A program made the position numbers and the translations under genes. DNA of 62,369 nucleotides, taken from Monoglobus sp964617455 (GTDB lineage: Bacteria; Bacillota; Clostridia; Monoglobales; Monoglobaceae). Below the pieces are notes generated by a model that was not told where the DNA came from, ran no database searches, and worked only from the letters and a program-made list of their open reading frames with translations. This document shows positions 1 to 6,709 of the stretch, piece after piece (the first letter of the stretch is position 1; each line of letters opens with the position of its first letter). The stretch lies in the NCBI GenBank assembly GCA_964617455.1, contig CAZTYF010000012.1, positions 1-62,369 of the forward strand, read 5' to 3'.

Positions 1-119
1 CGGGAACATTTCTTCCATACCCCTCCGGAACTTTCGGTGTATACCCCTCGGGAACATTTCTTCCATACCCCTCCGGAACTTTCGGTGTATACCCCTCGGG
101 AACTTTTCTTCCATACCCC
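1..119. repeat. 48-bp tandem repeat (2.5 copies), iteron-like
   Basis: Copies start at 1, 49 and 97, the third cut short near 119. Each 48-bp unit is two related 24-bp halves, both built as (C)CGGAA-C...TATACCCCT or ...CCATACCCCT, so the array is really a 24-bp periodicity. One half contains a GGAA-N6-TTCC inverted repeat. The units are back to back with no spacers. Because 24 is a multiple of three, the minus strand reads as an open peptide repeat (EGYTPKVP / EGYGRNVP). A single, more diverged copy lies at 46,701-46,743 inside a replication-initiator relic, which suggests this array was the linker and origin region of a similar gene. The array probably continues beyond the left edge. Confidence 0.85.
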
Positions 120-238
120 CTATGGTTTGGGTTTGAATCGGGCTATGCGATTCGGGTTAAATTTTTCCACAAAGGCATTATAAAATTAAGACTAACTCTC
201 TCTCTTATTCTTTTATATTATTATATTATTATATTCTG

Positions 239-323
239 TGTGACAGATTTGTCGTAGGTGGTGCGACAATTTTGTCATAGGTGGTGTGACAGTTTTGTCG
301 TAGGTGGTGTGACAACTTTGTCA
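239..323. repeat. 23-bp iteron-like tandem repeat (3.7 copies)
   Basis: Three full copies (255-277, 278-300, 301-323) and a partial one ending at 254 follow the pattern TAGGTGGTGYGACARNTTTGTCR. Each copy has a GACA(A)-N2/4-(T)TGTC dyad, so four identical inverted half-sites are spaced about two helical turns apart. That is the usual geometry of initiator-binding iterons. 23 is not a multiple of three, so successive copies are read in different frames on the minus strand. No spacers and no cas genes are present, so this is not a CRISPR. Confidence 0.85.
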
Positions 324-481
324 TACCTCTCCATACGGAAATATGAAAAGATGGCACGCACCGGCACGAATTTTATGTTATAATAGGTTTAGAAATCAGA
401 GATGGGGAATGGAGTGTGACGTCCTAGGCTTTTGGGGGTGCGGTTTTTTGCTCTTGAACGAAATTTGAGTTTGCGGTATAA

Positions 482-1403
482 TATGTGTCGGAAATAACAG
501 AGTATGGGGGCGATTTGATTGGCGGCAAATTTCCCATTATTGGGCGGGACGGTGTCCCTCGATATTTCAGGGAGGGGTCTGGCGGAGGATTTGAAGGAAA
601 AAATCCTCAAAACGAGGCTCACGATTTATGAATGCAGTGGAACGGAAAGCGAAATCAAGGAGTGGTTCAAGACCATCAATATAGTCAGCATACCCTTAAA
701 CGAGCAAAAGCTGTCCAACGCCATTCATTCCGGGCCCTTTGTAACCAAGGCGAAGGAGGAGTTTTCCAACAGTCAAAATGCCAATATCCAAAAATGGTCT
801 GCCTATATAAGCGGAGACGTGAAACGGCAGGATTATTTGCGAACAGCCCTGAATTGGGTCAGCCGGGGAAATATAGACGATTATATGAGCCGCCACAGAT
901 ATGACGACAATATAAACGAGCTCAGGACTTATTTTAACAACGTGATTGACTGGGTTTCGGGCGTTTTTGTCGATGTAAAAAAAGAGATGCGGGGTCTGAA
1001 CTGGGGCGAAATGTATGAGAAATACCATACGAATGCTTATGACCCAAACGGGGTTCACAACAAATTGGAGGAACTGTACGGAGATTTTTATGTCCGTAAC
1101 AAAAAGGGCATATTTGAATATATCTTGGGGGGATGTGCGGACACAAAACTCTTGGAAGTGCGTGTTTTTGACGATGTTGTAAAGCATACGGTCTATGAAA
1201 AACAGACGGCTAAGGCCAAGGCGAAAGGTATTTCCAACTGTCCTCTGTGTGCAATCGGAAATGACAATAACAAAACGCGTATTTATAAACAAAGAGAAAT
1301 AGAAGCCGACCACGTCACCGCCTGGAGCCAGGGAGGCGCAACGAATATAAAAAACTGCACCATGCTGTGTATAATCCACAACCGAGCCAAAGGCAATAAA
1401 TAA
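482..1403 (+). pseudogene. truncated DUF262/HNH (GmrSD-like) protein, frameshifted
   Basis: The open frame from TTG 519 to 1403 (294 codons) matches the second half of DUF262 proteins of the GmrSD type IV restriction family: an IKEWFKTINI...IPLNEQ segment, then a C-terminal HNH nuclease with a CPLC knuckle (about residues 241-244), EADHV and NCTMLC...HNRAKGN. The N-terminal core with the DGQQR motif is absent. Just upstream, a second frame (515-575) reads GGKFPIIGRDGVPRYF, the family's preceding segment, and joins the main frame through an indel near 570-577. That frame has a TAA at 479. The gene has therefore lost its start and is broken by at least one frameshift. It was probably an anti-phage nuclease; an intact DUF262 activity is not expected. 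Confidence 0.75.
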
Positions 1404-1774
1404 GCCAAGCCCTCCAAATGGCATGGCAAATATGCCGGTAAAACCGTCAATACGCACGCTGCCGGAGACAGCCGACAAATAAATGAAGTAAAACTTAATT
1501 TCTTCCCAATAATCCAAAATCGGCTCCCTGTCAGCCCGGGGAGCCGACAAACGGTGATGAATATGTGGAGGTATAATATGTTAATACAGTGAAAGCCAAA
1601 CACCCCGACAGCCTATTTCCGATTCTGTGTAAACTCAAAAATGGTAATGTAGTAGGATTTATCCGTGGCAGGAGTTGACTCGCTCAATTCCTGCTCTGAT
1701 TATGTTTTACTCCGGCGGGCGGAGCTTGAACGGAGCGAATTTGAAATTTTACGCAATAAAATACCCAAAAAGAC
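1404..1774. other. non-coding stretch between the HNH remnant and the V-ATPase promoter
   Basis: I see no convincing gene here. A GC-rich hairpin (TCGGCTCCC at 1520-1528 pairing with GGGAGCCGA at 1539-1547) is followed by a short T-run only when read on the minus strand, so it could be a weak minus-strand terminator. The sequence TTTACTCCGGCGG near 1,706 recurs near 46,693 in the other accessory patch, hinting at shared mobile or repeat ancestry. Confidence 0.5.
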
Positions 1775-1803
1775 TTTACAATGTGTTATGTTTGGATTAT
1801 AAT
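1775..1803 (+). promoter_or_regulatory. sigma-A promoter of the V-ATPase operon
   Basis: TTTACA at 1775-1780 and TATAAT at 1798-1803 are separated by exactly 17 bp. The start codon of the first V-ATPase gene is 38 bp further on, with a GGAGG at 1826-1830. No other promoter of this quality was seen within the operon. Confidence 0.75.
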
Positions 1804-1841
1804 ACCTACGATGAGAAAATTATTCGGAGGATTGAGATAAT

Positions 1842-2150
1842 ATGCCAATGGATATTGTTAAAAAGCTTACGGAAGCAGAAAATACCGCAGCAAAAAACGA
1901 GGCTATGGCCCGTGAGGCTGCCGATGAAGCTTTGAAAAAATCTCACGAAGAGGCCGCCCAAATTGTCGCAAAGGCCAAGGAAGAGGCAGACCGATTGCTT
2001 GTCAATGCAAAAAAAAAGGCAGAAGAAGAGGCCAAAGTGCTGAAGGCGGACTATGATAAAAGGTTTAAGAAAGAAGCGGATGCTCTTGCATCTAAGATGA
2101 AAGATGCAAAAGACAAAGTTGCCAAGATTATTTTGAAAGAATTGGTTTAG
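1842..2150 (+). CDS. V-type ATPase subunit H/G (peripheral stalk)
   Basis: This 102-residue, highly charged, Ala/Glu/Lys-rich protein is almost entirely heptad-like coiled coil, as expected for the small peripheral-stalk subunit (AhaH/NtpF, eukaryotic G) that pairs with subunit E and braces the V1 head against subunit I. It has no signal peptide or membrane segment. ATG 1842 is chosen because GGAGG lies 11 bp upstream. It is the first gene of the operon and ends 11 bp before subunit I, whose ribosome binding site overlaps its stop. Low-complexity composition makes family assignment depend partly on position, but the synteny is standard. Confidence 0.85.
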   Translation: MPMDIVKKLTEAENTAAKNEAMAREAADEALKKSHEEAAQIVAKAKEEADRLLVNAKKKAEEEAKVLKADYDKRFKKEADALASKMKDAKDKVAKIILKELV

Positions 2151-2161
2151 GAGGTGAGTGT

Positions 2162-4195
2162 ATGGCGAAGCTTCCCATGAAGCGGGTTGAGATTTACGGT
2201 CTCAAAACCCGTAGGAAGGCGATTTTGGAAGCACTGCAGCGCTATGGCGTCTTGGAGCCCATAAGTGAGGACTTAAGCGAAATGGGTTTTGAAAAAATGG
2301 AGACCTCCAAGTCCGCTGCGACCTTTGCCAAAGCTGAGGATACCATAAGAAATGCCCTTGAGATTCTGAAAAGGTATTTCCCGGAAAAAGTGCCTCTGTT
2401 GTCGATGCTAAGCGGAAAAAAGACATTAAGTGTCAGTCAATATTACAATACCGTTGAAAATGCAAACAGGGCTCTTGATATAGCTCGTGAAATTAACGAC
2501 TTATCAAAACGAAACTATGAGCTTGAAGCGGATATTGCCAAATGCGAAGGTGCCATAACTTCCCTTGAATCTTGGCTGGGACTCGATATACCGATGAATT
2601 TCAGGGGTACAAAAAAGACCGCGGCCCTCATCGGAACATTTCCCGAGCCTATGACGGAAGCGGATATATTAATTGGTATAAGTAAGAATTTAACTGCCGA
2701 AGAGTCGGAGGACCCTCTTTATGCGGCAGATGTCAATGTGCTTCATTCCGAGACGAGTTTTTCGAATGTTTGTGTCTTTTGCCGCAAGGAAAAAAGACAT
2801 GAGATCGAGACCGCTCTGAGGGATTTGGGCTTTGCGAAACCCCAATATGTGACAAAAAAACCTCCCGTGGAGGAAAAAGAGCTGCTCCTTAAACAGATTG
2901 ACAATGATGAAAAATTGATCGAAAAAAACACAAAGCGAATCGAGACCCAAACAAAACACAGGGACCTGCTCAAATTTATGGTTGATTACTATGCCATGAG
3001 GATTGAGAAGTATGAAACTCTCGGAGACATAAACCAACGTAATAAATTTTTTGTTATATACGGCTATGTTCCCGAGAAGTATTGTGCCCGCCTTGCGGAA
3101 GAATTGATGCGAAAATATGATGCCGCCGTGGAAATCGGTGATTCGTACGAAAAGGATGAACCTCCGGTTCTTCTTCACAACAACCCCTTTTCCGCTCCGG
3201 TTGAGTCGGTCCTTGAAACCTACAGTATGCCCGGAAAGTTTGAAATCGACCCTACGTTCATTATGTCGCTTTTCTACTATTTCCTTTTCGGTATGATGCT
3301 TTCGGATGCCGGCTATGGACTCCTGATGATTGTGGGCTGTGCTTTCCTGATTCTCAGATTTCCAAATATGGCTCCGGGAACAAAAAAGGCGCTTAAAATG
3401 TTCTTCTGGTGCGGAATTTCCACGTTTGTATGGGGACTGCTGTTTGGCGGTTTCTTTGGGGATGCGGTTCAGGTAATTTCCCGAACATTTTTTGACCATG
3501 AGGTGCGTATTCCGCCATTATGGTTTGAACCCATAAAGGATCCCATGCGTATGCTTATATTCTCATTTGCGGTGGGAATTTTGCATATTTTTGTGGGGCT
3601 TGGCATAAAATTTTATCAAATGGTAAAACAGGGCGATATTAAAGGCGCCGTATACGATGTGGTATTCTGGTATATGTTGGTTGGCGGCGGAATCGTGTTT
3701 TTGATTTCGACTCAGATGTTTGTCGAAATGGCCGGGTTGAGTTTCAAACTTCCCTCTGCGGTAGGTTCGGTTGCTGCCGTCTGCGCAGGAATAGGTGCCG
3801 TCGGTATTATCCTGTTCGGTGGCCGTGCTTCGAGAAATCCGGCAAAACGTGTGGCCAAGGGTCTCTATGAGCTGTACGGTGTCACAAGCTATTTAAGTGA
3901 TATATTGTCATACTCGAGATTGTTGGCTTTGGGACTTGCCACAGGTGTAATAGCCCAGGTATTTAATCAAATGGGAAGTATGTTTGGCGGCGGAGTGATA
4001 GGCGCAATTTGTTTTACGCTCGTGTTTATCGTAGGCCACGCCCTAAATATGGCAATAAACCTGCTTGGAGCATATGTACACACAAACCGGCTTCAGTTTG
4101 TGGAATTCTTCGGTAAATTTTATGAAGGCGGCGGAAGGAAATTTAAGCCTTTTACTGCCAATACAAAATATTATAAATTCAAGGAGGAAAATTGA
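2162..4195 (+). CDS. ntpI: V-type ATPase subunit I
   Basis: A 677-residue homologue of the a/I subunit, the membrane stator that forms the ion half-channels against the K ring. Residues 1 to about 360 are cytoplasmic and coiled-coil rich. From about residue 365 there are around seven or eight hydrophobic segments, and the conserved SRLLALGLATGVIAQVFNQM helix carries the essential arginine region. Length is normal for the family (about 650). ATG 2162 follows GGAGGTGAG. The gene ends inside the leader of the K gene, whose Shine-Dalgarno sequence lies within the last codons of this gene, implying coupled translation. Confidence 0.95.
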   Translation: MAKLPMKRVEIYGLKTRRKAILEALQRYGVLEPISEDLSEMGFEKMETSKSAATFAKAEDTIRNALEILKRYFPEKVPLLSMLSGKKTLSVSQYYNTVENANRALDIAREINDLSKRNYELEADIAKCEGAITSLESWLGLDIPMNFRGTKKTAALIGTFPEPMTEADILIGISKNLTAEESEDPLYAADVNVLHSETSFSNVCVFCRKEKRHEIETALRDLGFAKPQYVTKKPPVEEKELLLKQIDNDEKLIEKNTKRIETQTKHRDLLKFMVDYYAMRIEKYETLGDINQRNKFFVIYGYVPEKYCARLAEELMRKYDAAVEIGDSYEKDEPPVLLHNNPFSAPVESVLETYSMPGKFEIDPTFIMSLFYYFLFGMMLSDAGYGLLMIVGCAFLILRFPNMAPGTKKALKMFFWCGISTFVWGLLFGGFFGDAVQVISRTFFDHEVRIPPLWFEPIKDPMRMLIFSFAVGILHIFVGLGIKFYQMVKQGDIKGAVYDVVFWYMLVGGGIVFLISTQMFVEMAGLSFKLPSAVGSVAAVCAGIGAVGIILFGGRASRNPAKRVAKGLYELYGVTSYLSDILSYSRLLALGLATGVIAQVFNQMGSMFGGGVIGAICFTLVFIVGHALNMAINLLGAYVHTNRLQFVEFFGKFYEGGGRKFKPFTANTKYYKFKEEN

Positions 4196-4197
4196 GA

Positions 4198-4680
4198 ATG
4201 GAAAATTTAGGAGTTGTTTTTGCATTGACCGGTGCGGCTTTGGCGGCACTTATGTCAGGAATCGGTTCGGCAATAGGAGTCGGCATGGCCGGTGAGGCGG
4301 CGGCGGGTGTTGTTACCGAAGACCCCAATAAATTTGGAAAGGTGCTTATTCTTCAGCTTCTGCCCGGTACACAGGGAATCTATGGTCTGCTCATTGCATT
4401 TATCACTCTTTCACAGATAGGAATACTGGGAGGAAATGCCGATATATCCGTTACAAAGGGTCTTTTATACTTGGCGGCCTGCTTGCCCATGGCATTTGTG
4501 GGTCTTTGGTCCGCAATCAGACAAGCCCGAGCTGCCGTTTCCGGTATTCAACTTGTGGCTAAGCGTCCCGACCAAATGGGTAAATCCATGATATTCGCCG
4601 CAATGGTTGAAACATATGCTATTTTGGCATTGCTTATCTCCATTCTTTCAATCACAGGTATAGGAAGCCTCAATCTTTAG
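4198..4680 (+). CDS. ntpK: V-type ATPase subunit K (rotor ring), Na+-site signature
   Basis: A 160-residue duplicated proteolipid with four membrane helices (two hairpins), the rotor ring subunit. ATG 4198 is preferred over an in-frame TTG at 4192 because AAGGAGG (4181-4187) lies 10 bp from the ATG but only 4 bp from the TTG. The five side chains that coordinate Na+ in Enterococcus hirae NtpK (L61, T64, Q65, Q110, E139) are all present at L55, T58, Q59 (in LPGTQG), Q109 and E138 (in MVETYAIL). From known structures this predicts Na+ rather than H+ coupling; that step is inference. A hairpin after the stop separates it from subunit E. Confidence 0.95.
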   Translation: MENLGVVFALTGAALAALMSGIGSAIGVGMAGEAAAGVVTEDPNKFGKVLILQLLPGTQGIYGLLIAFITLSQIGILGGNADISVTKGLLYLAACLPMAFVGLWSAIRQARAAVSGIQLVAKRPDQMGKSMIFAAMVETYAILALLISILSITGIGSLNL

Positions 4681-4690
4681 AAGATAGAAT

Positions 4691-4707
4691 CCGATAGCTA
4701 ATATCGG
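4691..4707 (+). promoter_or_regulatory. intercistronic hairpin between ntpK and ntpE
   Basis: CCGATA (4691-4696) and TATCGG (4702-4707) form a perfect 6-bp stem with a 5-nt loop directly after the K stop. No T-run follows, so it is unlikely to be a full terminator. A 3' stem here could protect the K message, which must be made in large excess for the ring. Confidence 0.5.
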
Positions 4708-4729
4708 AATGTGACAAAGGAGTGATAGT

Positions 4730-5326
4730 ATGCAAAACCAAGTCGGCGGACTTGATGTTATCATAGGTCAAATAGAAAAAGAATCAAAGGCTGTCATTGC
4801 CGGTATTGAATCAACGTCTGAAAGTGAAACGAGTAAAATAATTTCGGAGGCTAAGGACGAAGCCGACAGGATTGTAGCCGAGGCAAAAGCGGTTGCCGAT
4901 AAAATTTACTCGGAAACTATCGAACGGGATAAAAGCGCTATGGATCATGATCTGAGCAGAAATTTACTTTCAGAAAAACAAAAGCTTTTAGACAACATCA
5001 TTGACGATGTTATTGCCGGCATTAATGACTCACACGATGAAAAATACTTTGATTTCCTCAAGGCTCTCTTAAAAAAATATGCCGGAGACGGAGCGGGAGA
5101 GTTGCTCTTGAGCGAACGTGACGTCAAAGGTATGCCTCATAGTTTTAAAAAATTCCTTGCGGCCGATTATCCAAATCTCAGAATCAAATTTGGGGAAAAT
5201 GTGGATTCGGGCTTCATTATAACTTACGATGATGTTGACGTTGAGGAAAATTGCACCTTATCCGAATTGACCGAGTCCGCAATGGATGTCATAAAAGAAA
5301 AGGCGCAAAATGAGATTTTTGCTTAA
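4730..5326 (+). CDS. ntpE: V-type ATPase subunit E (peripheral stalk)
   Basis: A 198-residue protein. Residues 1 to about 100 are a charged coiled coil rich in Ala/Glu/Lys, followed by a globular C-terminal domain (about 105-198) that caps the A3B3 head. This is the usual size and layout of subunit E, the partner of the small H/G subunit. ATG 4730 has AAAGGAG 7-8 bp upstream. It lies between K and C, as in other Clostridia. Sequence conservation of E subunits is low, so position in the operon contributes to the call. Confidence 0.88.
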   Translation: MQNQVGGLDVIIGQIEKESKAVIAGIESTSESETSKIISEAKDEADRIVAEAKAVADKIYSETIERDKSAMDHDLSRNLLSEKQKLLDNIIDDVIAGINDSHDEKYFDFLKALLKKYAGDGAGELLLSERDVKGMPHSFKKFLAADYPNLRIKFGENVDSGFIITYDDVDVEENCTLSELTESAMDVIKEKAQNEIFA

Positions 5327-5343
5327 TCGGGAGGGATGATTTT

Positions 5344-6312
5344 GTGGCAGAGCTATACACCTATGCAGTGTCGAGAATCCATGCGAAAGAGATGGAATTG
5401 ATAAATTCGGCCGATATGGAACAATTGCTTGGCTGTTCGGATTATGGCGAAGCCATGCGATATCTCCAAGGCAAAGGCTATGGCTTGGGAGTCGAATATA
5501 CGGATTTTGAAATCATGATTAGGGACGAGATTGGCAAAATGTGGGACTTAATTCATGAACTGATACCCAAACCGGAGTCTTTTGAAATTTTAACGCGACA
5601 AACGGATTTTCAAAATCTGAAAGCTGCGATAAAAGCCGTGTTTACCTCCGAAAAATTTGACGATTGTCTTGAAATCGGCGGAAGCATAGAACCGAATGTG
5701 ATTGTCGAGGCGGTTAAACTCAAGAACTATACCGAACTTCCGAATTTTATAGCAGGCACTGCCGAGGAAGCAGTGGAAATATTTCTGAAAACCGGTGATG
5801 GTCAAGAATGCGACATAGCTGTTGACCGTGCCTGTCTCGAAACAATTCTGAAAGAAGCTAAGGAGTCCGGAGTCGATATTATTCTGAGCTATGGGGAACT
5901 TCTCACGGCACTGAGCGACATAAAAATCGCAGTAAGATCCGCTAACAGCGGCAAAACAAAGGGATTTGTCGAAAGGGCCCTTGCAGATTGCCGCAGCCTT
6001 GACACAGACGATTTGTCCGATGCTGCATCCAAAAGTATCGATGAAGTTTATAACTATTTGGAACATACCGATTACAGAGATGCTGTGGATGCTCTCAAAG
6101 TTTCGATGTCCGAATTCGAAAAATGGTCGGACAATAGAATTATGGAGATGATCCGAAGCCAAAAAGCGAATCCTTTTACCCTGGCGCCGATTTTTGCATA
6201 TGTCCTCGGGAAAATCAACGAAACAAAGGCCATTCGAATCGTCCTTTCGGGTAAGAAAAACGATCTTGACATGGACTTGATTAGAGGAAGGATACGTGAT
6301 TTGTATGTATAA
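5344..6312 (+). CDS. ntpC: V-type ATPase subunit C (socket for the central shaft)
   Basis: A 322-residue all-alpha protein of the V-ATPase subunit C/d (AC39) family, which sits on the K ring and receives the D-F shaft. The N-terminus (ELYTYAVSRIHAKEMEL) has the typical start of clostridial NtpC. GTG 5344 is the start; GGGAGGG lies 7-8 bp upstream. The 3' end overlaps subunit F by 8 bp, indicating coupled translation. No membrane segments are expected or seen. Confidence 0.92.
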   Translation: MAELYTYAVSRIHAKEMELINSADMEQLLGCSDYGEAMRYLQGKGYGLGVEYTDFEIMIRDEIGKMWDLIHELIPKPESFEILTRQTDFQNLKAAIKAVFTSEKFDDCLEIGGSIEPNVIVEAVKLKNYTELPNFIAGTAEEAVEIFLKTGDGQECDIAVDRACLETILKEAKESGVDIILSYGELLTALSDIKIAVRSANSGKTKGFVERALADCRSLDTDDLSDAASKSIDEVYNYLEHTDYRDAVDALKVSMSEFEKWSDNRIMEMIRSQKANPFTLAPIFAYVLGKINETKAIRIVLSGKKNDLDMDLIRGRIRDLYV

Positions 6313-6625
6313 CATTGCAGTTATGGGTGACAAGGACAGCGTCGCCGGATTCGGCGCATTGGGGATTGAGACTCATTATACCGATGAGGCTGCGGAATGC
6401 AAGAAGGTTTTCAGACAGCTTGCCTCCGGTGGCAGGTATGCAGTAATCTTTATCACCGAAAAGGCTGCCGCAATGATTGGCGACGAAATAGACAAATACA
6501 GTGAAATGATGATTCCGGCGATTATACCGATTCCGGGAGTGTCCGGTAACACCGGCAGCGGTGTTGCGAGGGTTAAACGTTCGGTGGAAAAAGCTGTCGG
6601 GTCCGATATAATATACAATGACTGA
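6305..6625 (+). CDS. ntpF: V-type ATPase subunit F (central shaft)
   Basis: A 106-residue protein from ATG 6305 (MYNIAVMGDKDSV...). The start agrees with the conserved beginning of F subunits, which have a Rossmann-like fold and bind subunit D in the rotating shaft. An in-frame GTG at 6296 would add three residues; AGGAAGG is 4 bp from the GTG and 13 bp from the ATG, so the start is not fully settled. It overlaps the end of the C gene and is followed by an intercistronic hairpin before subunit A. Gene naming differs between systems: in E. hirae the F-type shaft subunit is called NtpG. Confidence 0.9.
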   Translation: MYNIAVMGDKDSVAGFGALGIETHYTDEAAECKKVFRQLASGGRYAVIFITEKAAAMIGDEIDKYSEMMIPAIIPIPGVSGNTGSGVARVKRSVEKAVGSDIIYND

Positions 6626-6629
6626 AACG

Positions 6630-6660
6630 TCTCAATGACGGTCCTTAGCGTCAATTGAGA
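6630..6660 (+). promoter_or_regulatory. intercistronic hairpin between subunits F and A
   Basis: TCTCAATGACG (6630-6640) pairs with CGTCAATTGAGA (6649-6660) with one bulged A and an 8-nt loop. There is no T-run after it. It sits in the 84-bp gap before the catalytic A subunit gene and could be a partial terminator or a processing/stability element. Confidence 0.5.
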
Positions 6661-6709
6661 TATTTGTGATGAATTCAGAATAACTTAGAATTTTAGGATG
6701 TGATAAAAT

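Larger units (their letters stand above)
1..345 (-). pseudogene. decayed linker region of a replication-initiator-like gene
   Basis: Read on the minus strand, the 23-bp array gives peptides such as YDKVVTPPTTKLSHHL. An asparagine/lysine/arginine-rich stretch follows (about 230-180), then the 48-bp array. Helix-turn-helix replication initiators of Firmicutes phages and plasmids typically have this kind of repetitive linker between an N-terminal winged helix and a C-terminal domain. Stops interrupt every frame, so the region is not a working gene. The helix-turn-helix part is not visible here, and anything further downstream lies outside the window. The assignment rests on similarity of style and on the clearer relic at 46.3-46.9 kb; it is an inference. 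Confidence 0.4.

Noticed and set aside
1..323. The two repeat arrays as a CRISPR
   Set aside because: Repeats are contiguous with no spacers, their lengths (23 and 48 bp) and internal dyads fit iterons, and there are no cas genes.
696..1550. A 284-codon minus-strand ORF opposite the DUF262/HNH remnant
   Set aside because: The plus strand shows clear HNH motifs; the minus frame has no known motif and no ribosome binding site.
2690..3499. A 269-codon minus-strand ORF inside ntpI
   Set aside because: It lies wholly opposite a well-conserved gene, has no ribosome binding site or recognisable motif, and is best explained as a codon-use shadow.
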